Positions 1-6,252 are shown, counted from the first letter of the stretch. The stretch: 10,486 nucleotides of DNA from Gammaproteobacteria bacterium (GCA_020630035.1 JAHDCB010000007.1:1-10486); one strand, 5' to 3'. Notes: generated by a model not told the origin, from the sequence alone. Translations and numbers: made by a program.

Positions 1-290
1 TTGCCCGACTGACGCAGCAACAACGGCAACCAGCCGATCTCCAGCTCCGCGCCGGTACAGAACACCATATCTGCGCGCCGCGCCTTGGCAATCAACGACG
101 GCCTGGCCTCAATATGATGTGGATCCTGCCAGGCGGTCGTGGCTGAATCAGCCCGTACCCGAGTACCACCCAGCACCTCGGCCAGTGCCTGCCACTCCGG
201 CTCACAAGCCAGAATACGCACCTCAGCCCAGGCCGGCACCGCCAGCGTCAATAATAAAGCCACGACCCCTGTTAAACGATACGATATCAT
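1..290 (-). CDS. znuA: Zinc/metal ABC transporter periplasmic substrate-binding protein (ZnuA-like), partial
   Basis: The first 96 residues are visible; the gene runs off the left edge. It starts with ATG at 290. The N-terminus is a classic signal peptide: a short basic start, a hydrophobic stretch at about residues 8-19, and an AWA cleavage motif at 20-22, so the protein is exported to the periplasm. The mature part begins with VRILACEPEW. It carries a QDPHH motif at 55-59 and CTGAELEIGWLP at 78-89, which match the cluster A-I (TroA/ZnuA) metal receptors; the DPHH histidine is a metal ligand in that family. The protein would deliver Zn(II), or possibly Mn(II), to an ABC permease that should lie left of the window. 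The histidine-rich outer-membrane gene lies upstream on the same strand, which favours zinc. A MITE-like element ends 25 bases before the start codon. The ribosome site is weak (AGAATAAG). The family call is firm; the metal is inferred. Confidence 0.85.
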   Translation of the reverse strand, partial: MISYRLTGVVALLLTLAVPAWAEVRILACEPEWQALAEVLGGTRVRADSATTAWQDPHHIEARPSLIAKARRADMVFCTGAELEIGWLPLLLRQSG

Positions 291-531
291 CTTATTCTGC
301 TGCCAAAACCTGTTGGGCGCCTCTAAAAACGTGATGAGCGCAGCACAGACGAGGCGAAAAAGCGCAGTGTACAACAGCGTACATGAGCATTTTTTAACGA
401 AGTATTTGCAAGTGGAATAGTTTTTAGAGGTGCCCTGTTGTACGAACTGCTGCATCGGAGGTATACCGGGCAGTACTGCCGATGAAATTGACACCACTGC
501 CAGATAAACCTCACCTACGGAAGATACTCAG
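291..531. other. Intergenic region between the zinc outer-membrane gene and znuA
   Basis: This 241-base gap holds a 121-base MITE-like element (315-435) and little else. Without the element the two zinc genes would be about 120 bases apart on the same strand. Right of the element, two short perfect dyads sit close together: GGTATACC at 460-467 and GGCAGTACTGCC at 469-480. Neither is followed by a T-tract in the minus direction, so I do not call a terminator. No Zur-like box and no clear promoter for znuA was found here, so znuA may depend on transcription from upstream of the outer-membrane gene. Confidence 0.6.
315..435. mobile_element. MITE-like non-coding element with terminal inverted repeats
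   Basis: The two ends, 315-330 (GGGCGCCTCTAAAAAC) and 420-435 (GTTTTTAGAGGTGCCC), are inverted repeats of 16 bases with one mismatch. They are flanked by direct TGTT copies at 311-314 and 436-439, which fits a 4-base target duplication. The flanking match can be stretched to CCTGTTG (309-315 and 434-440) if it overlaps the element tips. The interior also folds on itself: the AAAAAGCGCAGTGTAC stretch at about 357-372 pairs imperfectly with the GTACATGAGCATTTTT stretch at about 379-394. No transposase fits inside 121 bases, so it would have to be moved in trans. Size, ends and duplication are typical of a MITE; the parent transposon is not identifiable here. Confidence 0.75.
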
Positions 532-1773
532 TCAGAAGGTATGCGCACCATGTGAGCCAAGGCTCATGACGTATTGCAGCATCATGGTGTCATGCCTTGC
601 ATCGTGGCCATTGTCTAACTGACTGTATTGCAACCGAATGCGGCTGAAATGACTCGGCGCATAATCCAGCATCAGGCTGGTTCGGTTCGGATTACTTTCA
701 GCACCCAGACCGGTTTCTTCCAGAAACTCGTCCAGATTCATACCTTCGCTGAAGGGCGCAATTGTATTTTTGGCACCTAACCGGTCATAACGTAGTCCAA
801 CCCGCCAACCTGGCTGGAACTGATACACCGCCTGGGCATAAAACCCGGTTTGTCTGCCATCGTAATCAGCCTTTGCGCGATCCTCACCTTCAGCAAACTC
901 AGCCCCGCCCTGCTCATTGCGCACGAAATATTCGGCCTGTAGCTTCAAGTTGGTATTGCGAGCGTTGCCGTTCGGTGCCCACTTGTATACAAAATCCACA
1001 CCAGCGACATCCACTTCACCATTCAGCAATTCGTTATCGACTGCGTCTGCTTCTCCGTGACCATGTGCATGCACCCCGGCCTCACGCTTACCAAACTTCG
1101 CCCGGTAATAACTTGCGCCCAATTGCCAACTGGAACTGACATCCCAGTCACCGCCAGTCTTGACGAACACACCCAAGCCCTTATTTCCGCTCTCGTTCTC
1201 GCCACTGGGGTAGGCCGAACCAGAGGTGACCTCCAGGCCAAGATTCAGATATTGCTCAGTTGGTGCCACCCAACGCACTTGTGCACCGGTATCTGCCAGA
1301 CGGCCACCGAACAGCGCATCGTACACCAGTGGCCGATCCGCAAAATCATGCGCATGTGCATGGATCGCATTCAGGTAGCCGATACCAGAAAAGAAGCGGC
1401 CACCCTTGATGGTCAGTCCATGACCCAGCCCCAGGGTTTCGATAAAGGCTTCTTCCAGCTCCACCTTGGTCTCACCGTCATGCTGCACTACGGCTGCATG
1501 CAGTGCACCATAGAAGGTATCGTCAATGTTCGCTGACAGTGCCAGTTCATTGTGACCAGTGGTAAAGCCCTGACCCGGAAAACCAGACTCACCACCGAGT
1601 TGAAAACCAGGTAACTCCAGTTCTCCTGCATCCCGGTCAACATAGCGCCCGTCCAGAATCAAGCTGATCGCCGGGTTAAACTCACTGCCGGAAATACGAC
1701 CAGTCGATTCGGCCCAGGCCACTGGCGCGACCGCAACAGAGCACAGTGTCAGCACAGAGATAAAACGTTGCAT
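532..1773 (-). CDS. Histidine-rich outer-membrane beta-barrel (porin-like) protein, probable zinc-uptake component
   Basis: This 413-residue protein starts with a signal peptide (hydrophobic residues 7-19, AWA at 19-21). The rest has alternating beta-strand patterns such as GFYAQAVYQF and WRVGLRYDRL, and it ends in a terminal phenylalanine, the sorting signature of outer-membrane barrels. Histidine clusters stand out: HAHAH at 138-142, HAHGH at 235-239, and H390, H394, H408 and H411 near the C-terminus. These would suit surface or vestibule metal capture. No TonB box or plug domain is evident and the length is short for a TonB receptor. Similar proteins next to znuA are sometimes annotated as zinc-regulated outer-membrane receptors; that is recall, not a search. 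The start is ATG at 1773 with AGGA seven bases upstream. The znuA-like gene lies downstream on the same strand, and a Zur-like dyad lies upstream. Barrel and export are well supported; zinc transport is inferred from context. Confidence 0.75.
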   Translation of the reverse strand: MQRFISVLTLCSVAVAPVAWAESTGRISGSEFNPAISLILDGRYVDRDAGELELPGFQLGGESGFPGQGFTTGHNELALSANIDDTFYGALHAAVVQHDGETKVELEEAFIETLGLGHGLTIKGGRFFSGIGYLNAIHAHAHDFADRPLVYDALFGGRLADTGAQVRWVAPTEQYLNLGLEVTSGSAYPSGENESGNKGLGVFVKTGGDWDVSSSWQLGASYYRAKFGKREAGVHAHGHGEADAVDNELLNGEVDVAGVDFVYKWAPNGNARNTNLKLQAEYFVRNEQGGAEFAEGEDRAKADYDGRQTGFYAQAVYQFQPGWRVGLRYDRLGAKNTIAPFSEGMNLDEFLEETGLGAESNPNRTSLMLDYAPSHFSRIRLQYSQLDNGHDARHDTMMLQYVMSLGSHGAHTF

Positions 1774-1815
1774 GCAAGATTCCTGTGTTTAATATGCAGA
1801 ATCAAATTTAAATCA

Positions 1816-1839
1816 TGGGCGAGGCTTCAACCTTGCCCA
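1816..1839 (-). terminator. Hairpin in the leader of the outer-membrane gene; possible mutY-yggX terminator or attenuator
   Basis: TGGGCGAGG (1816-1824) and CCTTGCCCA (1831-1839) form a nine-pair stem with one G-T wobble and a six-base loop. In the minus direction the hairpin is followed by a T/A-rich run (TGATTTAAATTTGATT). It lies 36 bases after the yggX stop, so it could end the mutY-yggX transcript. It also lies downstream of the candidate -10 for the barrel gene (1858-1863), so any transcript from that promoter would contain it. The T-run is interrupted, so termination may be weak. Confidence 0.5.
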
Positions 1840-1852
1840 CGACCAAAAGAGA

Positions 1853-1865
1853 GCTATATTATAAG
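1853..1865 (-). promoter_or_regulatory. Candidate Zur box overlapping a TATAAT -10 hexamer
   Basis: Read on the minus strand this is CTTATAATATAGC, which agrees at 11 of 13 positions with the GTTATAnTATAAC core I recall for enterobacterial Zur sites. It contains a perfect -10 hexamer TATAAT (1858-1863). No good -35 was found at 16-18 bases. The site lies about 80 bases before the start of the histidine-rich outer-membrane gene, immediately after the yggX stop. A zinc repressor binding here would cover the -10 directly. The core is AT-rich, so chance similarity is possible. Confidence 0.45.
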
Positions 1866-1874
1866 TATCAACCC

Positions 1875-2144
1875 CTATTCAGGCTGAAAACCGCCCGGCA
1901 TTGTTACAGATTCATCCGTAAAAAAAAACTTTTCCATTTGTTCTTCTAAAAACTGCCGTGCCTTCGGCTCTATCGGGCTGAGCCGGTATTCATTAATCAG
2001 CATCGTCTGGTGGCGCAGCCAATCCTGCCAGGCTACCTTCGACACCTGGTCGAAGACCCGCTGGCCCAGTTCACCCGGATAAGGTGCCCGATCCAGCCCC
2101 TCAGTTTCATATCCCAGCTTGATACAGTGTACGAGTCGACTCAT
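1875..2144 (-). CDS. yggX: YggX family Fe(II)-trafficking / oxidative damage protection protein
   Basis: At 89 residues it has the usual size of YggX, with the family's conserved blocks MSRLVHCIKLG, LDRAPYPGELGQR, AWQDWLRHQTMLINE and FLEEQMEKFFF. Cys7 matches the conserved cysteine of the family. YggX is a small cytoplasmic protein linked to iron trafficking and to protecting iron-sulfur clusters from oxidants. Its ATG at 2144 overlaps the mutY stop by four bases (ATGA), so the two genes are translationally coupled. This is the usual gammaproteobacterial order and fits the role, since MutY carries a 4Fe-4S cluster. An AGGA ribosome site lies within the end of mutY. The stop codon is TAG, which matters when judging the in-frame TAG in the KAP gene. 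Confidence 0.95.
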   Translation of the reverse strand: MSRLVHCIKLGYETEGLDRAPYPGELGQRVFDQVSKVAWQDWLRHQTMLINEYRLSPIEPKARQFLEEQMEKFFFTDESVTMPGGFQPE

Positions 2145-3199
2145 GTTGCTTGTTCCTGAATAGATAATTCATTAAATAATCGGGCAATCGGTGCGGCCAC
2201 CCCCGGTAGCACCTGCTGCTGAGGATAGTACCAGATCTGTACATCCGCCTCCTGCACCTGTTGTGGTAACTGTGTCAATGCATATTCACGCGGCAGCATG
2301 TCCAGATGGAAATGAGTAAACTGATGCCGCCGCACCGGCAGATCGCGCTGCCAACTGGCCGCAACTGACAAATGTTGCTGACACCAGGCAAGCGGATCCG
2401 CACCCGACGCAAGCTCCGGCAAACTCCAGAGACCACCCCAGATACCCTGCGGTGGTCTTTTTTCGAGCAGGATACCACCGGCCGGATCGCGAATAATCAA
2501 CAATTGTACCGTCCGTAACGGCACCACCTGACGTGGTTTTTTGCCCGGATACGCCTGCCAGTTGTGCTGCGCATGGGCGATGCAGGTATCCGCGACCGGG
2601 CATACCGCGCAGGCCGGGTGACTACGGGTACACACGGTCGCACCCAGATCCATCATTGCCTGGTTATAGTTCGCGGTGTGCGTTGCCGGGGTATGCTGCT
2701 CCGCCAGTGCCCACAAAGTCTTCAGCACCGCTGTCTGACCGGGCCAGCCAGCAACCGCATGGTGCCGGGCGAGTACCCGTTTGACATTGCCATCCAGAAT
2801 CGGCTGGCTCTGGCCTTGTGCCAGCGACAGAATCGCTCCGGCGGTAGAACGACCGATGCCCGGCAATGCCTGCATCCCGGCCAGGGTAGTCGGAAACTGC
2901 CCGGCATGCTGCGCCATCACCTGTTGTGCTGCCCGGTGCAGGTTACGCGCCCGGGCGTAATAACCAAGTCCCGCCCAGTGCTGCAATACCTCATCCAGCG
3001 GCGCTGCAGCCAAGGCCTGCACCGTCGGAAAACGTTGCATAAAACGCACATAATATGGCATGACCGTGGTCACCTGCGTCTGCTGCAACATAATTTCTGA
3101 CACCCAGACCCGATACGATGTCGGGTTCTGCTGCCAGGGCAGGTCTTTGCGGCCATGTGCGGCAAACCAGGGTAAAATGCGTTGTGCGAAATCTGTCAA
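2141..3199 (-). CDS. mutY: A/G-specific adenine DNA glycosylase MutY
   Basis: This base-excision-repair enzyme removes adenine mispaired with 8-oxoguanine or guanine. The protein has 352 residues, the usual length. The N-terminal helix-hairpin-helix glycosylase domain has the catalytic glutamate E35 in SEIMLQQTQV, the hairpin motif LPGIGRSTAGAI at 112-123 and the catalytic aspartate D136 in ILDGNVKR. Four cysteines, C190, C197, C200 and C206, follow the C-x6-C-x2-C-x5-C spacing of the 4Fe-4S cluster. The C-terminal NUDIX-like domain (about 226-345) that reads 8-oxoguanine is present. The start is TTG at 3199: a stop lies ten codons upstream with no ATG or GTG between, and the first internal ATG (M37) comes after E35. 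The gene overlaps yggX by four bases. It diverges from SCO1 across 34 bases, so its promoter must extend into that gap or the neighbouring coding sequence. Confidence 0.96.
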   Translation of the reverse strand: MTDFAQRILPWFAAHGRKDLPWQQNPTSYRVWVSEIMLQQTQVTTVMPYYVRFMQRFPTVQALAAAPLDEVLQHWAGLGYYARARNLHRAAQQVMAQHAGQFPTTLAGMQALPGIGRSTAGAILSLAQGQSQPILDGNVKRVLARHHAVAGWPGQTAVLKTLWALAEQHTPATHTANYNQAMMDLGATVCTRSHPACAVCPVADTCIAHAQHNWQAYPGKKPRQVVPLRTVQLLIIRDPAGGILLEKRPPQGIWGGLWSLPELASGADPLAWCQQHLSVAASWQRDLPVRRHQFTHFHLDMLPREYALTQLPQQVQEADVQIWYYPQQQVLPGVAAPIARLFNELSIQEQAT

Positions 3200-3233
3200 A
3201 CTACTGATCTTTTTGTTGTGAGGACTCTATATC

Positions 3234-3824
3234 GTGGGCAAACGAACCGTCTTGATAGGTGTCGTGGTAGCCTGTATGCTGATTGGCCTCTGGCTGAGTC
3301 TGCGCGTCAGCGATACCCCGGTGCCGGCCCAATACCCGGACTTAATTCGCGACTTCAGTCTGACCGACGCCGCCGGCAAGTCAGTCCGGTTGAGCGATTA
3401 TCGTGGCCAGGTCGCGCTGCTGTATTTTGGCTATACTCACTGCCCGGATGTGTGCATCGCAGCACTGAGCAAAATCGCACGAGCGCTCAACCACCTGCCA
3501 GCAACACAACAGGCAGAGGTGCATCCATTCTTTATCAGCCTGGATCCGGAACGTGATACCCCGGAAAAACTCGCGGCGTACGCCCGGGGGTTCCACCCGA
3601 GGATCATCAGCCTCACCGGCAGCACCGAACAGGTTAATCAGGTCGCAGCCACCTTTTTTATCGCCCACCACAAGGTGCCTGGTGAAAACGCTGCCGCCTA
3701 CGACCTGGACCATTCATCTGTCACCTACCTGATCAGCCGCGCCGGCGGTGTACATCGTCTGGTACATCAGTCCGACAGTGCCGAACAACTGGCGACCTAT
3801 ATCCAACAGGCGTTACAACACTAA
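3234..3824 (+). CDS. SCO1/SenC/PrrC family copper chaperone for cytochrome oxidase
   Basis: This 196-residue protein has an N-terminal membrane anchor (about residues 5-23) and a thioredoxin-like periplasmic domain. The copper-binding set is complete: the CPDVC motif with C70 and C74, and H160 in DLDHSS. FISLDPERDTPEKLAAY (100-116) is also typical of the family. SCO proteins deliver copper to the CuA site of cytochrome c oxidase or act as thiol reductases at the outer face of the membrane. No oxidase gene lies in this window, so the client is unknown. The start is GTG at 3234, with GAGGA nine bases upstream; the hydrophobic anchor begins right after it, which supports this start. The promoter must overlap the start region of the divergent mutY. 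The stop is TAA. Confidence 0.93.
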   Translation: MGKRTVLIGVVVACMLIGLWLSLRVSDTPVPAQYPDLIRDFSLTDAAGKSVRLSDYRGQVALLYFGYTHCPDVCIAALSKIARALNHLPATQQAEVHPFFISLDPERDTPEKLAAYARGFHPRIISLTGSTEQVNQVAATFFIAHHKVPGENAAAYDLDHSSVTYLISRAGGVHRLVHQSDSAEQLATYIQQALQH

Positions 3825-3841
3825 ACGGTTAACTCTGAACT

Positions 3842-3871
3842 CTAGCAGGCCATCAATTGATAGTCTGCTAG
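3842..3871. repeat. Nested palindrome upstream of the pseudokinase gene
   Basis: The arms CTAGCAG (3842-3848) and CTGCTAG (3865-3871) pair perfectly. Between them sits a second perfect palindrome, ATCAATTGAT (3852-3861), with three unpaired bases on each side. The structure lies 24 bases before the kinase start and has no following T-tract, so it is a poor terminator for SCO1. It could be an operator or an mRNA structure for the next gene. No convincing -35/-10 pair was found in the 70-base gap. Confidence 0.5.
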
Positions 3872-3894
3872 CATCTATAGAAAAAAGGAAAATT

Positions 3895-4983
3895 ATGATG
3901 AATTATTTATCTTACAATCCGTACAAAAAAATACAAGTGGCCGTTCTGGTTGGCTTACTGATAATGACTGGACTAAGCCACGGAAAACAAAACAAACTAC
4001 CTATTGAACGAGAAGGCATCCGGCTTGAAAATCCGGAGAATTTTTATACTTTCGATAAAGATGAAATCAGCAGAGACATGTTTTCTGTTTCTAAAAAGGT
4101 GACAAATAAAAAATCCGGAAAGGTGTATACTGCTAAAGTATATTATTTTGATGACGGCACTTTACCATTCACAACCCGACAATATGACTTAATCACATCC
4201 GGAAAGCTGAAGGATCCATCTCTGCCAAAACTTCATGAGGCCTTTCTGGTACGTGACAACCTTATACTAATTATGGATCACGTTGCAGGAAAAACTCTGC
4301 TGGACTTTGTTTCTTCCAAACATTCCCTAACCGAAGAAGATGTCGCATCTTACATACGTCAAATCATTGCAATTCTCAAAAACCTGCATAGTGAAGGTGT
4401 GATACACAATGATATCCGACCAACCCAGATCAGATTCCTGAATGGCCGAGAATTGACTTTTACAAGTCTCATCGCAGCACTGAATGTTTCCAATACCTCG
4501 AAAACAGTAATCGATATTATCGGGGATACAGAATTCGTTCCACCAGAGGCACTGAACTTTGAGCCTCTGCACCCAGGCTCAGATATGTGGAGTGTTGGTG
4601 TACTAACCTACATCTTGTTAAGTGGAATTTCGCCTTTCTATGATGAAAACGAGGATCTAGTGATTGCTAATGTTCAGGCTGCTAAATGGGCACTTGATGA
4701 AGACGCTTTTGCAACTATCAGCTCAGAAGCTAAAGACTTTATAAATAAGCTACTGGTTAAAGCTCCAGAAATGCGTATGACTGCAAGCGATGCACTTAAT
4801 CACAAATGGCTGGGCAATGACTACTCAAGAGCACGCAAAAGTTCCAAATTGAGTCACCAGGATACAATGAGAGAAACGGACGAACGACTGTACTCAGAGG
4901 AAGAAGAAGAATACATCATGGACGCCTGTCTTGTATTTCGGACCTTTAATGAAGACCCCTATGTCTGCCCTGAAGAAGACTAG
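3895..4983 (+). CDS. Exported eukaryotic-like (CaMK/titin-kinase type) protein, probable pseudokinase
   Basis: The 362-residue product has an N-terminal signal peptide (KK at 11-12, hydrophobic 15-27, likely cleavage after SHG at 28-30), then a complete protein-kinase fold at about 56-306. The fold resembles animal CaMK-group kinases, especially titin/twitchin and myosin light chain kinase: IHNDIRPTQI (170-179), DTEFVPPEAL (211-220), DMWSVGVLTYILLSGISPF (230-248) and RMTASDAL (294-301). Lys81 (YTAK) matches the ATP-binding lysine and D173 the HRD aspartate. However, the DFG position reads TSL (about 190-192), the catalytic-loop asparagine is Gln178, and the glycine-rich loop lacks its glycines. 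Catalysis is therefore doubtful, and an exported kinase would not meet cytoplasmic ATP. A 56-residue tail is acidic, with five glutamates at 335-339. A signal peptide and AAGGAAA ribosome site support the ATG at 3895. GC is visibly lower than in its neighbours, suggesting transfer. The fold is certain; the function is unknown. Confidence 0.85.
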   Translation: MMNYLSYNPYKKIQVAVLVGLLIMTGLSHGKQNKLPIEREGIRLENPENFYTFDKDEISRDMFSVSKKVTNKKSGKVYTAKVYYFDDGTLPFTTRQYDLITSGKLKDPSLPKLHEAFLVRDNLILIMDHVAGKTLLDFVSSKHSLTEEDVASYIRQIIAILKNLHSEGVIHNDIRPTQIRFLNGRELTFTSLIAALNVSNTSKTVIDIIGDTEFVPPEALNFEPLHPGSDMWSVGVLTYILLSGISPFYDENEDLVIANVQAAKWALDEDAFATISSEAKDFINKLLVKAPEMRMTASDALNHKWLGNDYSRARKSSKLSHQDTMRETDERLYSEEEEEYIMDACLVFRTFNEDPYVCPEED

Positions 4984-5035
4984 GAAACGTAAGGTGTCAA
5001 CTTCAGCATATCGAAAATCTATTCCCAGACTCCAT
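4984..5035. other. Short convergent intergenic gap
   Basis: This 52-base gap separates the convergent pseudokinase and OsmC genes. I see no stem-loop with a T-tract on either strand. GTGTCA near 4993 and TGACAC inside the end of osmC form only a loose distant inverted repeat. Neither transcript has a visible intrinsic terminator here. Confidence 0.4.
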
Positions 5036-5455
5036 TCAGATCGCTGACACAACCTCAAAATCATGTGTAATGGTCGCAGTCGCACCCAGCATGATCGCGG
5101 CAGAGCAATACTTTTCCGCGCTCAAGCTGACCGCCCGCGCGACCTTACGCACATCCAAATCCTCACCACTCAGACGGAAATGAGCATGAATGCGGGTAAA
5201 CACCTTCGGCTCAGTCTCCGCACGCTCCGCCTGTAACTCGACCTGACAACCGGTTACCCGCTGCCGTCCACGCCGCAGAATGTGCATCACATCCACCTCA
5301 CTGCACGCACCCATCCCGATTAACAACAATTCCATCGGGCGAATACCCAGATTACGCCCACCCTGTTCCGGCGGCCCGTCCAGCACCACCGCGTGGCCGC
5401 TACCGGACTCACCCACCATCAACATATCTTCAACCCACCTGACACTAGCCTTCAT
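5036..5455 (-). CDS. OsmC family protein (YhfA-like)
   Basis: The 139-residue product has the OsmC/Ohr fold signature. The helix with the conserved cysteine reads LLLIGMGACSEVDVMHIL (43-60, C51), and the second cysteine lies in AEKYCSAA (C117). It is nearer to E. coli YhfA and its relatives than to the organic-hydroperoxide enzymes OsmC or Ohr. The biochemical role of that subgroup is unsettled; thiol-based peroxide chemistry is possible because both cysteines are kept. The start chosen is ATG at 5455, giving MKASVRW. It overlaps the trpC stop by four bases (ATGA), so the gene is translationally coupled to trpC. A longer in-frame start at 5503 would lie well inside trpC and adds a non-homologous-looking extension. 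In some pseudomonads a similar OsmC gene sits near trpC with a crp/vfr gene between; here the crp-type gene is absent. Confidence 0.88.
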   Translation of the reverse strand: MKASVRWVEDMLMVGESGSGHAVVLDGPPEQGGRNLGIRPMELLLIGMGACSEVDVMHILRRGRQRVTGCQVELQAERAETEPKVFTRIHAHFRLSGEDLDVRKVARAVSLSAEKYCSAAIMLGATATITHDFEVVSAI

Positions 5456-6252
5456 CCGAGCAACTCCTGTAACGCCAGACCTGGCTGCGCCGCCCGCATA
5501 CAAGCCTCACCGATTAAAAACGTGTTCACACCCTGCGCCTGCATCCGCTGCACATCCGCCTGCGTCTGAATACCACTTTCGGTCACGACGCGACGCCCGG
5601 CGGGAATCATCGGCAACAGATCCAGCGTCGTGTTCAGATCAGTCACAAAGGTACGCAGATTGCGGTTATTGATGCCCAGCAAACAATCCGGCACTGCCAG
5701 GGCACGCTGTAACTCAGCCGCATCATGCACCTCCAGCAACACATCCAGCCCCAATTCATGTGCCAGCTCACTCAGCTCGAGTAACTCAGTATCATCCAGA
5801 CAAGCCGCAATCAACAAAATGCAGTCTGCCCCCAGCACTCGCGACTCAACCACCTGATACGGTGCCACCACAAAATCCTTGCGCAACACCGGTAACGCAC
5901 AAGCCACCCGGGCCTGTTGCAGATACACCGGGTCGCCCTGAAAAAAATCACGATCGGTCAACACCGACAAACAAGCTGCGCCATGCGCAGCATAATCTGC
6001 CGCAATCTCAGCGGGCACAAACCGTTCCCGCAGCACCCCCTTAGAAGGCGACGCCTTTTTGATCTCAGCAATCACGCCAGGCACTCCCTGCGCATAGCAG
6101 GTTTCCAGTGCCCGGGCAAAGCCACGCGGTGCATCCGCCAGATCTGCCAACTGCGCCTGCAACTGTACCAGCGGCACCCGCGCCTCGCACTCCGCCACCT
6201 CAACCCGCTTCCGGTCGATAATGTGGCGCAAAATATCTGGTGGATTATTCAT
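5452..6252 (-). CDS. trpC: Indole-3-glycerol-phosphate synthase TrpC
   Basis: This enzyme closes the indole ring in tryptophan synthesis, turning carboxyphenylamino-deoxyribulose phosphate into indole-3-glycerol phosphate. The 266-residue single-domain TIM barrel has all the family motifs: IAEIKKASPSKG (61-72, with E63, K65, S68 and K71), the catalytic lysine K125 in LRKDF, E174 in LLEVH, N195 in GINNRNL and the phosphate-binding TESGI (224-228). It is a stand-alone TrpC, not the TrpC-TrpF fusion found in enterobacteria. The start is ATG at 6252, and the N-terminus (ILRHIIDRKRVEV) matches the family's opening helix. No trpD or trpG lies upstream; the next gene is a divergent helicase. In this genome trpC therefore heads its own unit with osmC, or the anthranilate genes lie elsewhere. 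Confidence 0.97.
   Translation of the reverse strand: MNNPPDILRHIIDRKRVEVAECEARVPLVQLQAQLADLADAPRGFARALETCYAQGVPGVIAEIKKASPSKGVLRERFVPAEIAADYAAHGAACLSVLTDRDFFQGDPVYLQQARVACALPVLRKDFVVAPYQVVESRVLGADCILLIAACLDDTELLELSELAHELGLDVLLEVHDAAELQRALAVPDCLLGINNRNLRTFVTDLNTTLDLLPMIPAGRRVVTESGIQTQADVQRMQAQGVNTFLIGEACMRAAQPGLALQELLG

Noticed and set aside
139..420. 93-residue plus-strand frame across the znuA start and the MITE
   Set aside because: It is antisense to the znuA signal peptide and ends inside the non-coding element. There are no recognisable features.
469..480. GGCAGTACTGCC palindrome as a terminator of the outer-membrane gene
   Set aside because: It has no loop and no T-tract follows it on the minus strand. 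It is noted only as a dyad.
1057..1536. 159-residue plus-strand reading frame
   Set aside because: It lies wholly inside the outer-membrane barrel gene on the opposite strand. The barrel frame has a signal peptide and terminal Phe, and this frame resembles no family I recognise.
2564..3100. 178-residue plus-strand reading frame
   Set aside because: It is antisense to mutY, whose catalytic residues and iron-sulfur cysteines are intact. The antisense product is low-complexity and arginine/proline-rich.
3748..3894. Longer start for the pseudokinase, adding 49 residues
   Set aside because: The extension overlaps the end of SCO1 in another frame and would bury the signal peptide. The ATG at 3895 has a good AAGGA site and a clean signal peptide.
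5456..5503. Longer start for osmC
   Set aside because: It would lie inside the end of trpC. The ATG at 5455 gives the normal family N-terminus and an ATGA coupling with trpC.
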